Below are positions 18,693-30,000 of a stretch of DNA of 37,440 nt, in pieces. Within the stretch, counting starts at the first letter, position 1, and every line of letters starts with the position of its first letter. Source of the stretch: Usnea hakonensis (lineage: Eukaryota; Ascomycota; Lecanoromycetes; Lecanorales; Parmeliaceae); contig BLJB01000017.1 of the NCBI GenBank assembly GCA_013423325.1, positions 1 through 37,440 on the forward strand, given 5' to 3'. A program made the translations under genes and the position numbers. The notes below the pieces were generated by a model. It saw only the letters and a program-made list of their open reading frames with translations, searched no databases and had not been told where the DNA came from.

Positions 18693-19890
18693 ATGTCCAC
18701 CATTTCACCCTCCTTGCCCCCAAAGCCCATCACCGACGATAACCCCCCAGACCCCACCTCCATCTACGCAAACGTTCAAACCCACTACACGTCCGCGGCA
18801 AAAAGCACCCATGACGATTCCACCAGCAGCAATAACTATGCTCACAAGGTCGCGTCTGCCTTTGGCTATTCGAGCGAAGAGCTTATGCGTGTTCCGTCGG
18901 AGGCTAATTTGGGATTGAGCTGTGGGAATCCCTTCGCGGTGGCTGGGATCCGGGAGGGGGAGACGGTGGTGGATTTGGGATGCGGGGCCGGGTTTGATGT
19001 TTTCCAGGCGGCGGGGAAGGTTGGGGGGATGGGGAAGGATAAGGGGAGGGTGGTTGGGGTTGATATGAATCAAGTATGTGGTTTTTTTCTTCTTCCTCTT
19101 CTTGGAAGGGTGAGGGGGGGGGGCCTTTATTGAATGTTGGCTAACTTCAGGGTTCTAGGAAATGCTTGCAAGAGCGGAGAAGATCAAAGAGAAAATCAAC
19201 GCTCGAAATGTTTCCTTCATTGAGTCGCAGCTTACTAATATTGATCTCTCCGATGACACGGCAGATTGCATCATCAGTAACTGTGTCATCAATCTCATTC
19301 CTACAGGAGAGAAGCAGCTGGCTTTTCACGAGATGTTTCGACTGCTTAAGCCAAAGGGTCGTGTGGCTATTAGTGATATTCTTCTTAAGCAAGATTTGCC
19401 GCACGAGCTGAAAAGCAATATGGCGTTGTATGTCGGCTGCGTTGCTGGTGCGAGTCGCGTAGAGGAGTATAGGCAGTATTTGAGCGAGGCGGGGTTCAAA
19501 GGTTCGATATACTACTTGCTACGGCCTTGTTGTGGAGGAATTGCGAGCTGATATGGGTGATGGTTGATGGCAGATATCCTAATCGTGGCTGATCACAGTG
19601 ATCTCAATGTTTATAAATCAGCGGATAAGGATGACATGAACAGTGGCACTAAGGTTGGATGCTGTGGTCCTGGAAGTGCGAAAAAGTCGCCGTGTTGCGG
19701 CGGTGGTGATGGAATGGTAGGGGAGAAGAAGGATGGAAATTTGGAAGATGTCGATTTCAATGAATGGGCTGGTGAGCACTCACTCATTTGAACAGGATCC
19801 GCGGCGTAGGTGAAGCTTACCTTTGCATTAGGGTCATTCAAGATCTACGCTATTAAGTCAGCCGACGACGAGAATGTTCGTGTAACCTGA
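18693..19890 (+). CDS. arsM: arsenite methyltransferase (ArsM/AS3MT family), 326 aa
   Basis: Exons: 18693-19073, 19159-19501, 19574-19771, 19832-19890, all junctions in frame. It methylates trivalent arsenic with S-adenosylmethionine, detoxifying it to methylated species in the cytosol. Hallmarks: SCGNP with Cys77, SAM motif VVDLGCGAGFDV (92-103), acidic motif GVDMNQEML, SNCVINL with Cys169, and GCVAGA with Cys221. Cys77, Cys169 and Cys221 match the three As(III)-binding cysteines of algal ArsM (Cys72, 174, 224). The C-terminal segment has vicinal pairs Cys271-Cys272 and Cys282-Cys283 (GCCGPGSAKKSPCCGG), a further likely arsenic site. Introns are 85, 72 and 60 bp; the second donor (GTTCGA) is weak but gives the conserved junction GFKDILI. 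No arsenic transporter or reductase gene is nearby. Full length and apparently intact. Confidence 0.95.
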
Positions 19891-22355
19891 CTGAAATTGT
19901 CAAGTTTGTTGGAAAATCGTTGAACCCCGCTTAGTGCCTTCTTTTATTAGAGATATATATATACGTCCGAAAAGCTTCATTATATCCTTTCTTGCAATCA
20001 CGTTGCCATTGACTTATAAGCCACTAAGTTTGTTCCTTTGTGAGGGCTGGAGGGCGCACCTCGGGGTTCTGGAGATCTTGAGTTGGATCTCGCCCACATG
20101 AGAAACGATCCCTCTGTCTGGTATAAGTACAGCTATAGCGACTGGTCTTGTCACCTCATGGATTGGTGACATGTAGGGTAAAATATCTTGCCGACACATC
20201 AAATATCTTTTGCGACAAATTCGGTCTTTTAGAGAAGTATAGCTAGTTGAAAAAAGGGACTGTTTTTTATGTTCGGTCGCTTACCCTTGAGTTTTACTCC
20301 CTACCAATCCATGGGATAAAGTATAGGAGCCTCGCAAGAAAATGCCATTAATTAATAGATATATAGATAGTAATAGATGATGCTAGACTGAGAACTATCT
20401 TTCTAGGCGAGAGGATGAGTCGACCTTGCTCGATTCGAAAGCTGCTACCCTCACAAAAGCTGCTATCGTTGAGCTCGTGAGAAGTACGAGCATTAGCGTC
20501 TTTCTCAGGCTCAAAGACCTTATAGGATAACATGTCATCTTATGTCAATTAGTGGCTCTCATTGCTCAAACATTGTCAGTCGATGCGTGCAAACAAAGAA
20601 GGAATTAAGGTGGACTTTCAAATGTATGGTCAACATTTTAGGGCTAGGGCTGCATTCACGCCTTGGCATACCTCTTTTTCCACCCAGGGCACTCTGGCCA
20701 CTCTTCCTTCTACACAAAGTACATTAAATACATCAGGGTGGACTCGACCTACTTACCCAAATAAAAACAACCACGATCTTCTGATTGAGAAGACGGACAT
20801 CCGATCTATCCAATCGTACTGGGAGCTCAATTTCCATTTCCCTGCTCCTGTTAACCGGCGCAGAACAAAAGGAGCAGCATGCATCTAGCCTAGATCTACT
20901 TTTACCTATAAGATCGAAAGATGAAAACAAGTGAGCGTTAAGAAATTGCAATGGTCGTTACCGTGCCTCAATTTCAATTGGAGGTAAGTACACCATAGCC
21001 TTTTGAAACCCCGGACTGGATGATGAGGGTTGCACCGTTACAGGTAATTCGAGCTTTCCGGCTCATTGACAGTGGCGAATGACACGGATCAAGCCAAAGA
21101 TACTCACGAGTAGTGTCACATCCGTAGAGAGGGTACTCTCTGCATCAGACCTCGGCCGTCGCGCATAACCACTAGGATTGCGGAACAAGAGTCTTCTGGA
21201 GAAGACTGAGTGCCTGATAATACTCCTATACGGTAGTAACTCGATTGATATTAACGATAGTGCCACAAATTGAACGTTTAAAACCTCACAAGTAACGCAT
21301 CCCCTTCCTATCCTGGTTGCAATAGCCTCCGACTCGTACCAACTCAGTCCTACCGATACCCTCCTTGTGAGGCCTGATCTCTCTTTGAGACATGATGAGC
21401 GCAACCACAAGCTCGGATGTAACGCCCCCTCTGCTCCTAGAAGCCTCTACTTCTTTGAGATAGAGGCTTCAGAGCCAGCTGTAGCACCATTCGTGCTTGT
21501 TGTTCCACCACTTGTGACCTCCTTTTTGGCAAGTGGAGTCTTTTGGAAACCATCAATCGCATTCCATGGAGCATCGCCACTCGGCTCCTGGACCCATCGA
21601 TTGATTGCTGCCGAATAGTTCGTGGAGGCTAGGTCTTGGCCATCGGCTTCCTGAGCGCGGCGAGTCAGAATGCATATCACGTGAAAACACATCATATGAG
21701 GGTCGGCCTTGCCTTTCCTGCTGTGGGACTACTTTCCCAACGTCCGTTAATCATTTGACTAGGTGTGCTTTCCCTCGAGCGGCCAATTTCATTTTGCTGA
21801 TCATGCATGGTTTATGGTCGAGGCTTTCTTTAATGACTAAATAGTGATGGGAAAAGCGACAGAATTTGGTACTGAGTTTAACTCGTATCCTCCTGTGACT
21901 GAGAACTAGCTGGGAGTATTCTAGAAAAAAGGGACCTAGGAGGGGAATACATGACCTTATGTGCCCTCGAGGGCTTGCATCTACCCCGTGGGTTTCACGC
22001 GTAAATTGGCCTTTTCGTTTTACTGATTGAAGCATTGATTGCGTACATGTCCCTTTTGATACTCAGGCCCGTTTCGAGATGCCTCAATTTTCGCTTCGAC
22101 TTTCCTCAAAGTGACTGTTTGGTCCTTTTGTTCACTAACCAAAAGTAGGATGGTCTCATTCACAATGCAAAGAGCCGGTGCTTAGCGAGCCATTGAGCGT
22201 CGATATTCCCAAACCAAGGCGGACTGGTCTTCCGCCTTGAAATGCCTTAAACCTCTCGAAAGATTTTTTACCCCATATGCGCAGGTAGTTAATCCTTCTC
22301 CGTCGCGCCTACCGTTTGACTGTCTTGTAGTCAGCAACAGCTCAGTGACCTGAAG
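19891..22355. other. intergenic, about 2.5 kb, no supported gene
   Basis: Several ORFs of 60-115 codons exist on both strands. One, 21447-21695 (-), has a real ATG and a Thr/Ser/Gly-rich C-terminus, but no family motif or plausible partner exons were found. It may contain decayed genes. Confidence 0.4.
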
Positions 22356-25300
22356 ATGTCTTCACATTGTGATCAGTCCAATCCGAGCGCCACTCTTCAG
22401 GCTCCACGCGCAACTCGGATCAGTGAAGCAGAATGGAATTCTCGGCGCCACAAATTGGAGAAGCTTTATCTCGATGATGACCTATCTCGCCAGGAAATAA
22501 TGGAGACCATGGCAAACGAAGACAAATTCGTAGTCTCGTGAGACCATTTTTTTAATTCTCGCATACTCGAAAAGGTTCTAAAGGTCGCCAACAGGGAGAA
22601 ACAGCTGAAGTATCAATTCAAAAAATGGGGCCTTAAGAAGTACGTAAGCGATCAAGACCTGATGATGATGCTGTCCTTCAAAAGGAAGCGCCAGGAACAA
22701 GGAAAGGACACCAGATTCGAGTACCGAGGTCATTGTTTTGAGCAAGAAAGGCTGGAACGGGCGTCGAAAAGACGCAAGGGGTCACTCATTTCTTCGCCGG
22801 GTAATTATATCAGATTTTCAAGCCTCTCGAGTCAAGCTGAGAATGCATGGTAGTTCTTCCACCGTATATTGTAGCTTTGGTATCACCCGGACAAAGCCCA
22901 CAAATGGGTGGCACTCATTCAGGACTTGATCAGGCTTCTGCGCCGCCACATGAGGTCACGGAAGTATTTACTAATGTTGGGAGAGCATCTGTCCCGGTGT
23001 CCCCCTTCAATGTTCCCTACCTTCAGCCTAGTGATTTCAACTTGAGCGAATTCGCGGGTAGTCTAGATTCTTTTTCATATCCGACATTAGTAAGTGACAG
23101 TTGGAAAGATCAATCCGACAACGATTGGTGGGCTACATTGGTCGACGAAAGCAGTTTAATTGTCTCACCACGGCGTGGGCTGGCTATGCTGAGTCCACCA
23201 CAGCAAGATTCCAACACTACACGCACTGAGCTGAGACAACAACTGTCGAGTAGCTCTCCCGGCTGTTCTGCTGCACAAGATGGTAATGACAACGAGGTGG
23301 ACCTTTTGGACATGGATTTGGACTTTGACTTCTCACTATTTGAGAGCCCACGTCATAGATCCAGCTCAGCTCGTGTCGCTTCGTCCCACGCAGAACTGAT
23401 CTCACACACGTCTGGCGAGATAACGAGTGTCTCCCCATTACAGCTATACGACAACGATACTCCTGGAAATGAAAGTAACACCAACCCGGTTCCAAGAAGT
23501 AGGTCACCAGGGGGCCGAATGGTTGGTAATGTCAGTGCGCGAGATGTGAGAGCAGAGTCAATTGCATCACTGCTTATGATGCTAAAATCGTACATACTAC
23601 CACCGTTTGACATTGCCTCTCAAAAGTACGAGTACGGGAACTCGATAATCACGGAAATCTTTTGTCCACATTGGTGCGAATGGTTTTGCTCTGAGTATGA
23701 GGCACTGTTAGATGTCTACCTAGAAAGAACCTTGATGTCAAATCGAAAGCGACGAATGGCAAGAACTTCGGACGTCTTGACATTGGGATTCAATGTCTAT
23801 ACTAATGAGCCTGAACAGGACCTTGAGTTCACGACTGTGATAAAGGAGTCTTCCAGTTCGACCGAGGGTGTAATGGCTAAGGTGCGAGGCGTGTTTTTCC
23901 ACCGTTGCTGCACCCCTATGGGAACCGTTGACTTCGAAGTCAGACAAGAATATTGCGGTCCGGTGAAGGACGTGATATCTCACCCGGACACCCAGATAAT
24001 CATCAAGTTTTTGCCGCAGGTCATGGAGCGGACTCTTGGTTTGTGCGTCCGATTTGATAGGCTGATAGATAAGCCCGGAATCAGTCCGCATATCGACACC
24101 TTCAATGTCATTCCGCCCGATTCCGCTATTTTTGGATGTGTTAGAAGCAACGATCTCAAGGGTGTGCAGTCACTGTTCGACCAAGGAGCTGCATCCGCTC
24201 GAGATGTTGACCCTCGAGGCAGATCACTACTCAATGTTGGTATTACACGCAGCTAACTGAAAAATGTCGATGACTCATCATCTTCATAGTACGCTGTTCT
24301 CAATGGATGTTTCGACCTATTTCGGCTTCTGGTCCAAGGAGGCGCTAGTTTCTATGCGCCAGGCATCAATGGCAATCGAACAACAGACATCATTACGACT
24401 ATTTGGGAGTTAGCTCTTAACGAAACGCCACTTCAAACTCGCTCCAATGAGGCTGGACCTCCTTCAAATAGTCGACTTGTGAAGTTCGATGAGCGTGTCG
24501 CGATGACGCGGCTTGCACTGGATAATGGCTGCAACATTTACGACGCTAACAATGAAGTTGAATGTGGTGGTCCGCTATTCTGCACGTTTGAGTACGAAGT
24601 CAGTAACGACCCCGACTTCTCACATTTAAGGAATGTATTCCAATATTTCACCTCCATCGGCTATAACCTCGAGGCGCCGAACAATTTTGGACAGACGCCG
24701 CTCCATTACGCAGCGTTACAATGTTTACCAACGACGACGATATACCTGAGGTTACTCATCGAGAGAGGCGCTAGACTTGACGTCAAGGACGATTTTGGAA
24801 TGGGACTCTTGCATACTGTTTTACTTCATTACCTTTATCTTATGGATTTGGGAAATGAAACGTTTCCATATGACAGATATGGAGCACTCGAGCTTGTATA
24901 TGGGTATTCATATGCGAGAGAGAGGTCTTGGTTGCCAGATGAGAGAGATTTGTATTCGGAAATGAGTTTCTTGCTGCTTCAGGATTACAGATTCGATCAC
25001 CGCTTTCAAAAACGCGTAGGGAGCCATTTCCCGGGCATTGATGTTTATGAATTTCGTGAGTAAAGGCCTTCGAATCTAAAGTCCGGTTCAGATACTGAGA
25101 GCAGCCGTCGGATCGGTCTACAAGGGTCTCAGACTGCTGTAGAGCGGTCACTGTCAGAGGTGGCTTCCTTTCTCGAATCCGCAGGCGGTACTGCGTTTGG
25201 TTCCGAGGAGTCTACCCTTGAAGGCAATGACTATGACGGTTATGTCAGTTCTAGGGATGAGGATGGTAAAGATCTCCGGATCCACAACCCGGTTCCCCTA

Positions 25301-25507
25301 CTCAAAACTCGCGTTGCAATGAAGCTTAAGATCCTGCTCGAGGCTGAATGCGATCCGAATGTCCTTGACGATGACGGACTATCACCAAGTGAATATGCAA
25401 AACGAGGGAAGTGGTTATGGGAAGCGTGGCTCTGGGCGCTGCGTCTGACTGGGCACACCTTTGATGCGGTACGAGATCGGTGGATCAAGCGAAGTATGCC
25501 TACTTAG
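22356..25507 (+). CDS. Clr5-domain and ankyrin-repeat protein, about 966 aa
   Basis: Exons: 22356-22537, 22595-22800, 22854-24235, 24290-25055 and a last exon to 25507. The N-terminal Clr5 domain (about 25-80) has W27, KLEKLYLDDDLS and EKQLKYQFKKWGLKK; in fungi it usually heads putative transcription or chromatin regulators. A basic stretch follows (FKRKRQ, ASKRRKGS), a likely nuclear signal. About residues 278-294 hold an acidic/aromatic patch (VDLLDMDLDFDFSLF) like a transactivation segment. Ankyrin-type repeats fill roughly 545-960 (RSLLNYAVLNGCFDLFRLL; FGQTPLHYAALQC; KILLEAECDPNVLDDDG). The last intron is uncertain: a TAA at 25061 must be removed, either by a 36-bp (25056-25091) or an 87-bp (25056-25142) intron from the same GTGAGT donor. 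Both keep frame, giving 983 or 966 residues. If neither is used, the protein ends early at YEFRE. Confidence 0.75.
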
Positions 25508-26685
25508 GAGTCGAGGATCCAGGTCTTTTTTTTTTTTGAAATGGGCTAGAGTTCGCTTGTTAGTATTCGGGAAGAAGGCTAGAAGCCAATGATAGTTTGA
25601 GACTAGTGTATACGGTGAATGGAATTACGCAATTCTCCTGGCATCAAGCCGGAATTCAATAAAAGTGCAGAGTCTGGAAAGAGTACACAAGGAAGAAAGC
25701 GTATCCCATTGGTGCCACTGTCAGAAGAACGTCAAGTGCCTCTGTTGGAAAGCTACTTTGTCTTTTGAGATCTGGACGTCATTGGCATAAAAGTTTCGAA
25801 TTATATCTATGAAATTGCTTTCATAATAGTCTCGAGCTTCGTGCCGAACGCCAATGGGAGAATCGAAAGATTTTATACTACATACAAGGAAGGCCATATA
25901 ATGTCCATTTGGTTACTCGGCAACGTCTATACGTACACTTGTGACACTCCTATACGTATTTATCCCTCCAATGATTTTCTAGAGTATTCTCCCTGGAGTA
26001 GTATTCTTTAGTCGGGAAATCGATGAAGCTAAACCGTATCCCCAGCTGCGCCGCGTTTTTCCTTGGGTGCCTGATATAGCTACTTCTAGGCTTGTTCCTA
26101 GCGAAATCGATCAAAGGTCTCGATCCTTGGTTTTGCGGTACCTTCGGAGAGACTGCTTGTGTGCCTGGGCAAAAATTTTGCCGCAAAATGGAGCTTACAA
26201 AAACTTGGCGGCATTCTGGGCAAACTTTGACTGTCCACAAGCTCGATACACGGCGTATGAGAAGGAAGATATGGGCTATCAGAAATTTACATGCTCGATT
26301 TTTAGATTCAAGGGTTACTTGAAAGATCCCTGTATCTGCATTTCCATGTCAACTGGAACGACTGATTGTTGTAGTAAAAAAGATGGGCTGGTTCGCAGCT
26401 ACTGAGAGTGGGAATAAGACTTGGTGGTGCGGAAGATGTGGGTTTCTGGTTGAGTGGTATCCAAAGATAAGGAGAAGAAGAAATTGAGCTTCACCGACAG
26501 TTCTGTTGGCGTTATGACTGCCTAGTCTAAAGAAAATCTGAACGTAACGGAAATCCTCCTAAAACGCCAAACTTTGCTAATAAAATCGTAAAGAATATGT
26601 TACTTCTGATGTCGACCGTTTCATTTTCCTTGTTGAGCTAGTCTGAACCACTTAAAGACGAAGACTACTGGGGCTTCTTAATTCC
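25508..26685. other. intergenic, no supported gene
   Basis: A T run at about 25,525-25,536 follows the Clr5 gene. Overlapping ORFs at 25,950-26,405 on both strands use non-ATG starts and show no motif. Confidence 0.4.
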
Positions 26686-26943
26686 TTAGGGCTTGGTCAA
26701 AGTCTGGCCCTCCAAGATGATTGTCTTATTAGAGACAGAGTGGAGACCTTCCAGAAGACTCGCACGTGCAATACCGTAATAAATGTTCTCCAAAATCCTA
26801 TGAGTAGCCAGGACAAGCAGGATTACGACCTGGAGCAAAGATATCAACCCCCCTCTGCGAGACTCCCTTGTCAGATAGTCAATATGGCTTTGTAACATAA
26901 CATCAAATAAAGCGGTGCGGATAGCGCTCGTCGTGTTCCAGTA
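26686..26943 (-). pseudogene. possible 3' exon or remnant of a membrane protein gene
   Basis: Reading leftward, a good acceptor with branch site (CTAAT ... CTACAG) precedes an 85-codon open stretch beginning YWNTTSAIRTALFDVML. It contains one strong hydrophobic helix (LISLLQVVILLVLA) and ends LEGQTLTKP-stop. The composition suggests the last helix and cytosolic tail of a multi-helix fungal membrane protein. An upstream hydrophobic stretch (about 26,960-27,070) exists, but I could not join it in frame, so the gene is probably decayed. Family not identified. Confidence 0.3.
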
Positions 26944-27498
26944 CTGTAGACCAACATTAGATTGAGCTCAGTATGTAAAACGAGCGCCGTGACAATTGTA
27001 TACCACAATGTAGCAAAGCAGCAATATTGAGAAAAAAGTCCGCTACAATTGCTTTTATAGCGGTGAGACGAGAAGGGATCTAGCATAGGAAAACTACTGA
27101 TTTTTTGGCTGGGGTTAAGAAGGGAATGTATCGGCTACACCAATGTGATATTGATCGCTTTGATGGGTAAGACTACTCTTGACATTGGATCGAACAGTCA
27201 TAGAAACGGATCTCTTTTCTTCTAAGACTGAGGCGCCTTCGGAAAGGCCTTTATCGGAGAAAGATTGAATTTGCTCTTTTGGGGGCATGGGGGGGAGTCT
27301 ACGCGTAGGTCTGCGGTCTTGTAATACTCAGAGAGAAGTAAACATCTACGGATTGAACGCAGCAACTCGGATAATTTCGTCATGATTGTTGAAAAATCTT
27401 GTTGTTGGATACACATTTCATGAGCTTGCGACCACAGACATGACGGCTACACTGAGCACCCTGTGTGAGGCCGAACAAGTAGTGAGGTCGATTCCCCC
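26944..27498. other. intergenic, no clear gene
   Basis: Holds the unjoined hydrophobic stretch mentioned for the preceding remnant and the 3' UTR of the epoxide hydrolase gene. Confidence 0.35.
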
Positions 27499-28868
27499 TC
27501 ACTTCCCCCATTTCAATGAAGCGATAAAATCTTCTAGATCTTGGAATAGCTCCTTCGGCTTTTCTATCGCTGCGAAATGGCCTCCCTGTGATGGAATGAA
27601 CTGCTGGTCAGTGGATGAGGTAAATAGTATAGCATTATTAGATTGTAAGCGTACGCATCAATAGGTGCTCGCTGTAGTTGTACTCGTATGTATAATGGTA
27701 GAGCATGACAGAATGTATGTGGAGAAGGCTAAGGAAAAAACAAACTCACAGCTTTGTGCTCACGATGCCACACGATGTTTCCCGTTGTCTTTGCCCAGGC
27801 AAGTGGCATGGGTGCAAGCTCAAATGGAAAGTATGAGTATCCAATCGGCTTTTTGCAGTAGTAGTCCGGGTGCGAGTGGAAGATTGTCGAGCCGTCGCCC
27901 CGGCCGAAAAGCTCGATGTATGGGTAGATGCAGCGCGCAAATGTTTCCGTCAACCAGTACAGCATCACCGAATCCAGAATATCATGCGTGCTGGGTGTCG
28001 TATCTGTCCACGCTATGTACTTCTCGCCGATCCATGAGAGCAGCGCCAGCGGGCTTGCCGACAGCGCAAGTCCGATGGTCCCACCCTTTGTCCCGTGCTC
28101 TTTGGCGTATGCATTTCCGTATGTCCCAAATTCGACCAAGCGCGAAAGGTTAGCCTTCTCTGAGGCTGTTACAGAGGCTGGGTCGATACCCTGAGGTTCG
28201 GATGACATCATGCAGAAGTTCAGGTGGATAGCTTTGCACGTGGAGTATTGGACGGCTAGGATCCGAGAGATAAAGCTGCCGATGTCGCCGCCGTGCGCTA
28301 TATACCCGCTGCCAAAACCCAGTCCGACCATTAGCTCGTTGATGACATAAGCTATGTCGTCATGTTTCCATTCGTCTTTCACGGACGGCCCGGCCGAGAA
28401 GGTGTAGCCAGGCAGAGATGGCACAATGAAATGATAAGGTAGTTCCTTGGGCTTGTACTTGCTCTTGACCTCGTCCAGGAGCTTCAGGAACTCGAGGAAA
28501 CTACCGGGCCACCCGTGGAGTAAGCAGATGGGCACAGCCTCGGGGTCCTCGGAAAAGAGCGCCACGAAATGCATGCTGTAAGTGTCGCCGTCTCTCGCTT
28601 TCACGGGCACGGTGAAGTTTGGGAATGAGTTGATACGGTCTTCGGTTTTCCTCCAGTCATACTTGTTCTGCCAGTAGTTTTTCGTCTCGATCAACCATTG
28701 ACGCCCAATGCCATATTGGCCGTCAGTCCTCGTGGTGTTCTCGTACGTTTCTGGGCCAATGGGAGACAGGCGGAGCAAGGTCTCAAAGTCGGAAAGGTGT
28801 TTGTCGGAGACACGGGCTTCGAACTTGGAAGGTTTTAGGGTCGCGTTTGCAGGAAGTGTGTCGTACAT
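27499..28868 (-). CDS. epoxide hydrolase, microsomal type, 401 aa
   Basis: Two exons on the minus strand: 28868-27750 and 27585-27499. The 164-bp intron (GTGAGT...ATCACAG) joins HREHKA to GGHFAAIEKP, restoring the conserved C-terminus; without it the catalytic His would be lost. It is an alpha/beta hydrolase with the N-terminal EH domain (about 1-110), oxyanion-hole motif HGWPG (118-122), nucleophile Asp195 in GGDIGS, charge-relay acid probably Glu350 in YFPFE, and base His376 in GGHFAA. Glu at the acid position resembles mammalian microsomal EH rather than the Asp of some fungal enzymes. It adds water to epoxides to make diols, in detoxification or secondary metabolism. There is no N-terminal membrane anchor, so it is likely soluble. 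The length is typical and it looks intact. Confidence 0.93.
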
Positions 28869-29072
28869 CGTGATGATGGCTCTGTGTTACCTCAATTCTG
28901 TCGGACGAAGGGAGACAAGTGGTAGTGAATAGAACGAACCGAGACTGAGAATTTGGAATGAAGAGGGAGCGTGGATTTCAAGGTGAGAATTGTAATTGCA
29001 GTATGATGTGATTGCAGTAGGACTGCTGGCCTTCCATGAATGAATCGGCCTGGTATCCCTGAGTGCGTGACG

Positions 29073-29081
29073 ATTATATAC
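29073..29081 (-). promoter_or_regulatory. candidate TATA box of the epoxide hydrolase gene
   Basis: On the minus strand this reads TATATAATC, about 205 bp before the ATG at 28868. Sequence match only. Confidence 0.35.
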
Positions 29082-29243
29082 CTGGCTATTTGTCAAAGCA
29101 AACGCTAGGAGCATTGGTTTCGCCGGCTACCGAGATAGGCAAGTGAAACCGAAATAGGTCATTAAAATAGGACAACTTGATCGGGGTACAACCTATAATA
29201 AAAGACCTGTGTTCGTCAATCTTACTCTATCACATCAATCATT

Positions 29244-30000
29244 ATGTATAATCGCCTCTTACTACGGCTCTCCAGCCGCGTGACACGAAAACTCCCGACT
29301 ACCTCTTTCGAAAAATACAAACAGGACAAGGCCATCTTTACAATATGGCTTGTAGAAGCGGCCGCTTCGGGTAGCTGCAAGCCATAAGAAGCGTCCTCCG
29401 AGCAACTCGTCCAATTGTTGCTCCGGCGTAGATGAGGTCCTTGGAGATCCTAATGACACCGGTCGTTTGAGCTAGCTCTACCACTAACTATTTACCCAAA
29501 GACGAAGGATTGGATAGCTGCCAAGGCGGTTGTTGATGCATTAAAGAAGTCGAATATTGATAATTCGAAATCACCGGCGCTATCCACCGTCAAGTGCACT
29601 GTTACCACAGCTGAGTTGCTCCGCGAAGTAGAGGCTATTACATAATCTCACAAGATACCACGTGTTCAGATGCCTGTAGTCACGAGATTTTGTCGACGGC
29701 GCCGTCAAAAATGCTCTAGGTAATCTCAGAGGTCTTATCTGCGATAGGTGTATGATGGGAAGCAGCATACTTGACGGAAATTCATATACATACTTTGAAG
29801 ATTCCGAAGCCATGAATAGAAGACGAATTATTTATGCAGAAGCAGCCGATATATGACAAACCTCCGCTCGACGTTGACGATGGTGCTAATGTTATAAATT
29901 GCTTCTTGGGAAACGATTTTTGGATCCGATTGCAGAAATAGTCTCCTACGCTGACGACTCTAGAAATGAATCTGCCCAGAAACTGCTCTGAACAGTACAG
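29244..30000 (+). pseudogene. decayed DUF6604-like gene
   Basis: From the ATG at 29244 the frame reads KLPTTSFEKYKQDKAIFTIW then LVEAAAS. This resembles the start of fungal DUF6604 proteins (LP..S...YK.DT..F..WL...A). A TAA follows at 29385. One extra base there would explain the break, since the next frame continues KKRPPSNSSNCCSGVDEVLG and then stops. Further open stretches follow in other frames (KDWIAAKAVVDALKK near 29,505; VKNALGNLRGLICDRCMM near 29,704) before more stops. I read it as a multiply frameshifted remnant. The family match is from memory and modest; intact DUF6604 proteins have no known function. Confidence 0.35.

Noticed and set aside
21063..21695. Minus-strand ORFs of 115 and 82 codons
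   Set aside because: The first lacks an ATG. The second has one but no family motif and no in-frame partner exon.
26067..26405. Cys-containing ORFs on both strands
   Set aside because: Non-ATG starts, mutual overlap and no conserved motif.
14369..28868. A single biosynthetic gene cluster linking the catalase-like, methyltransferase and epoxide hydrolase genes
   Set aside because: The genes are 3-8 kb apart, there is no backbone synthase or pathway regulator, and the methyltransferase is clearly arsenic-specific.
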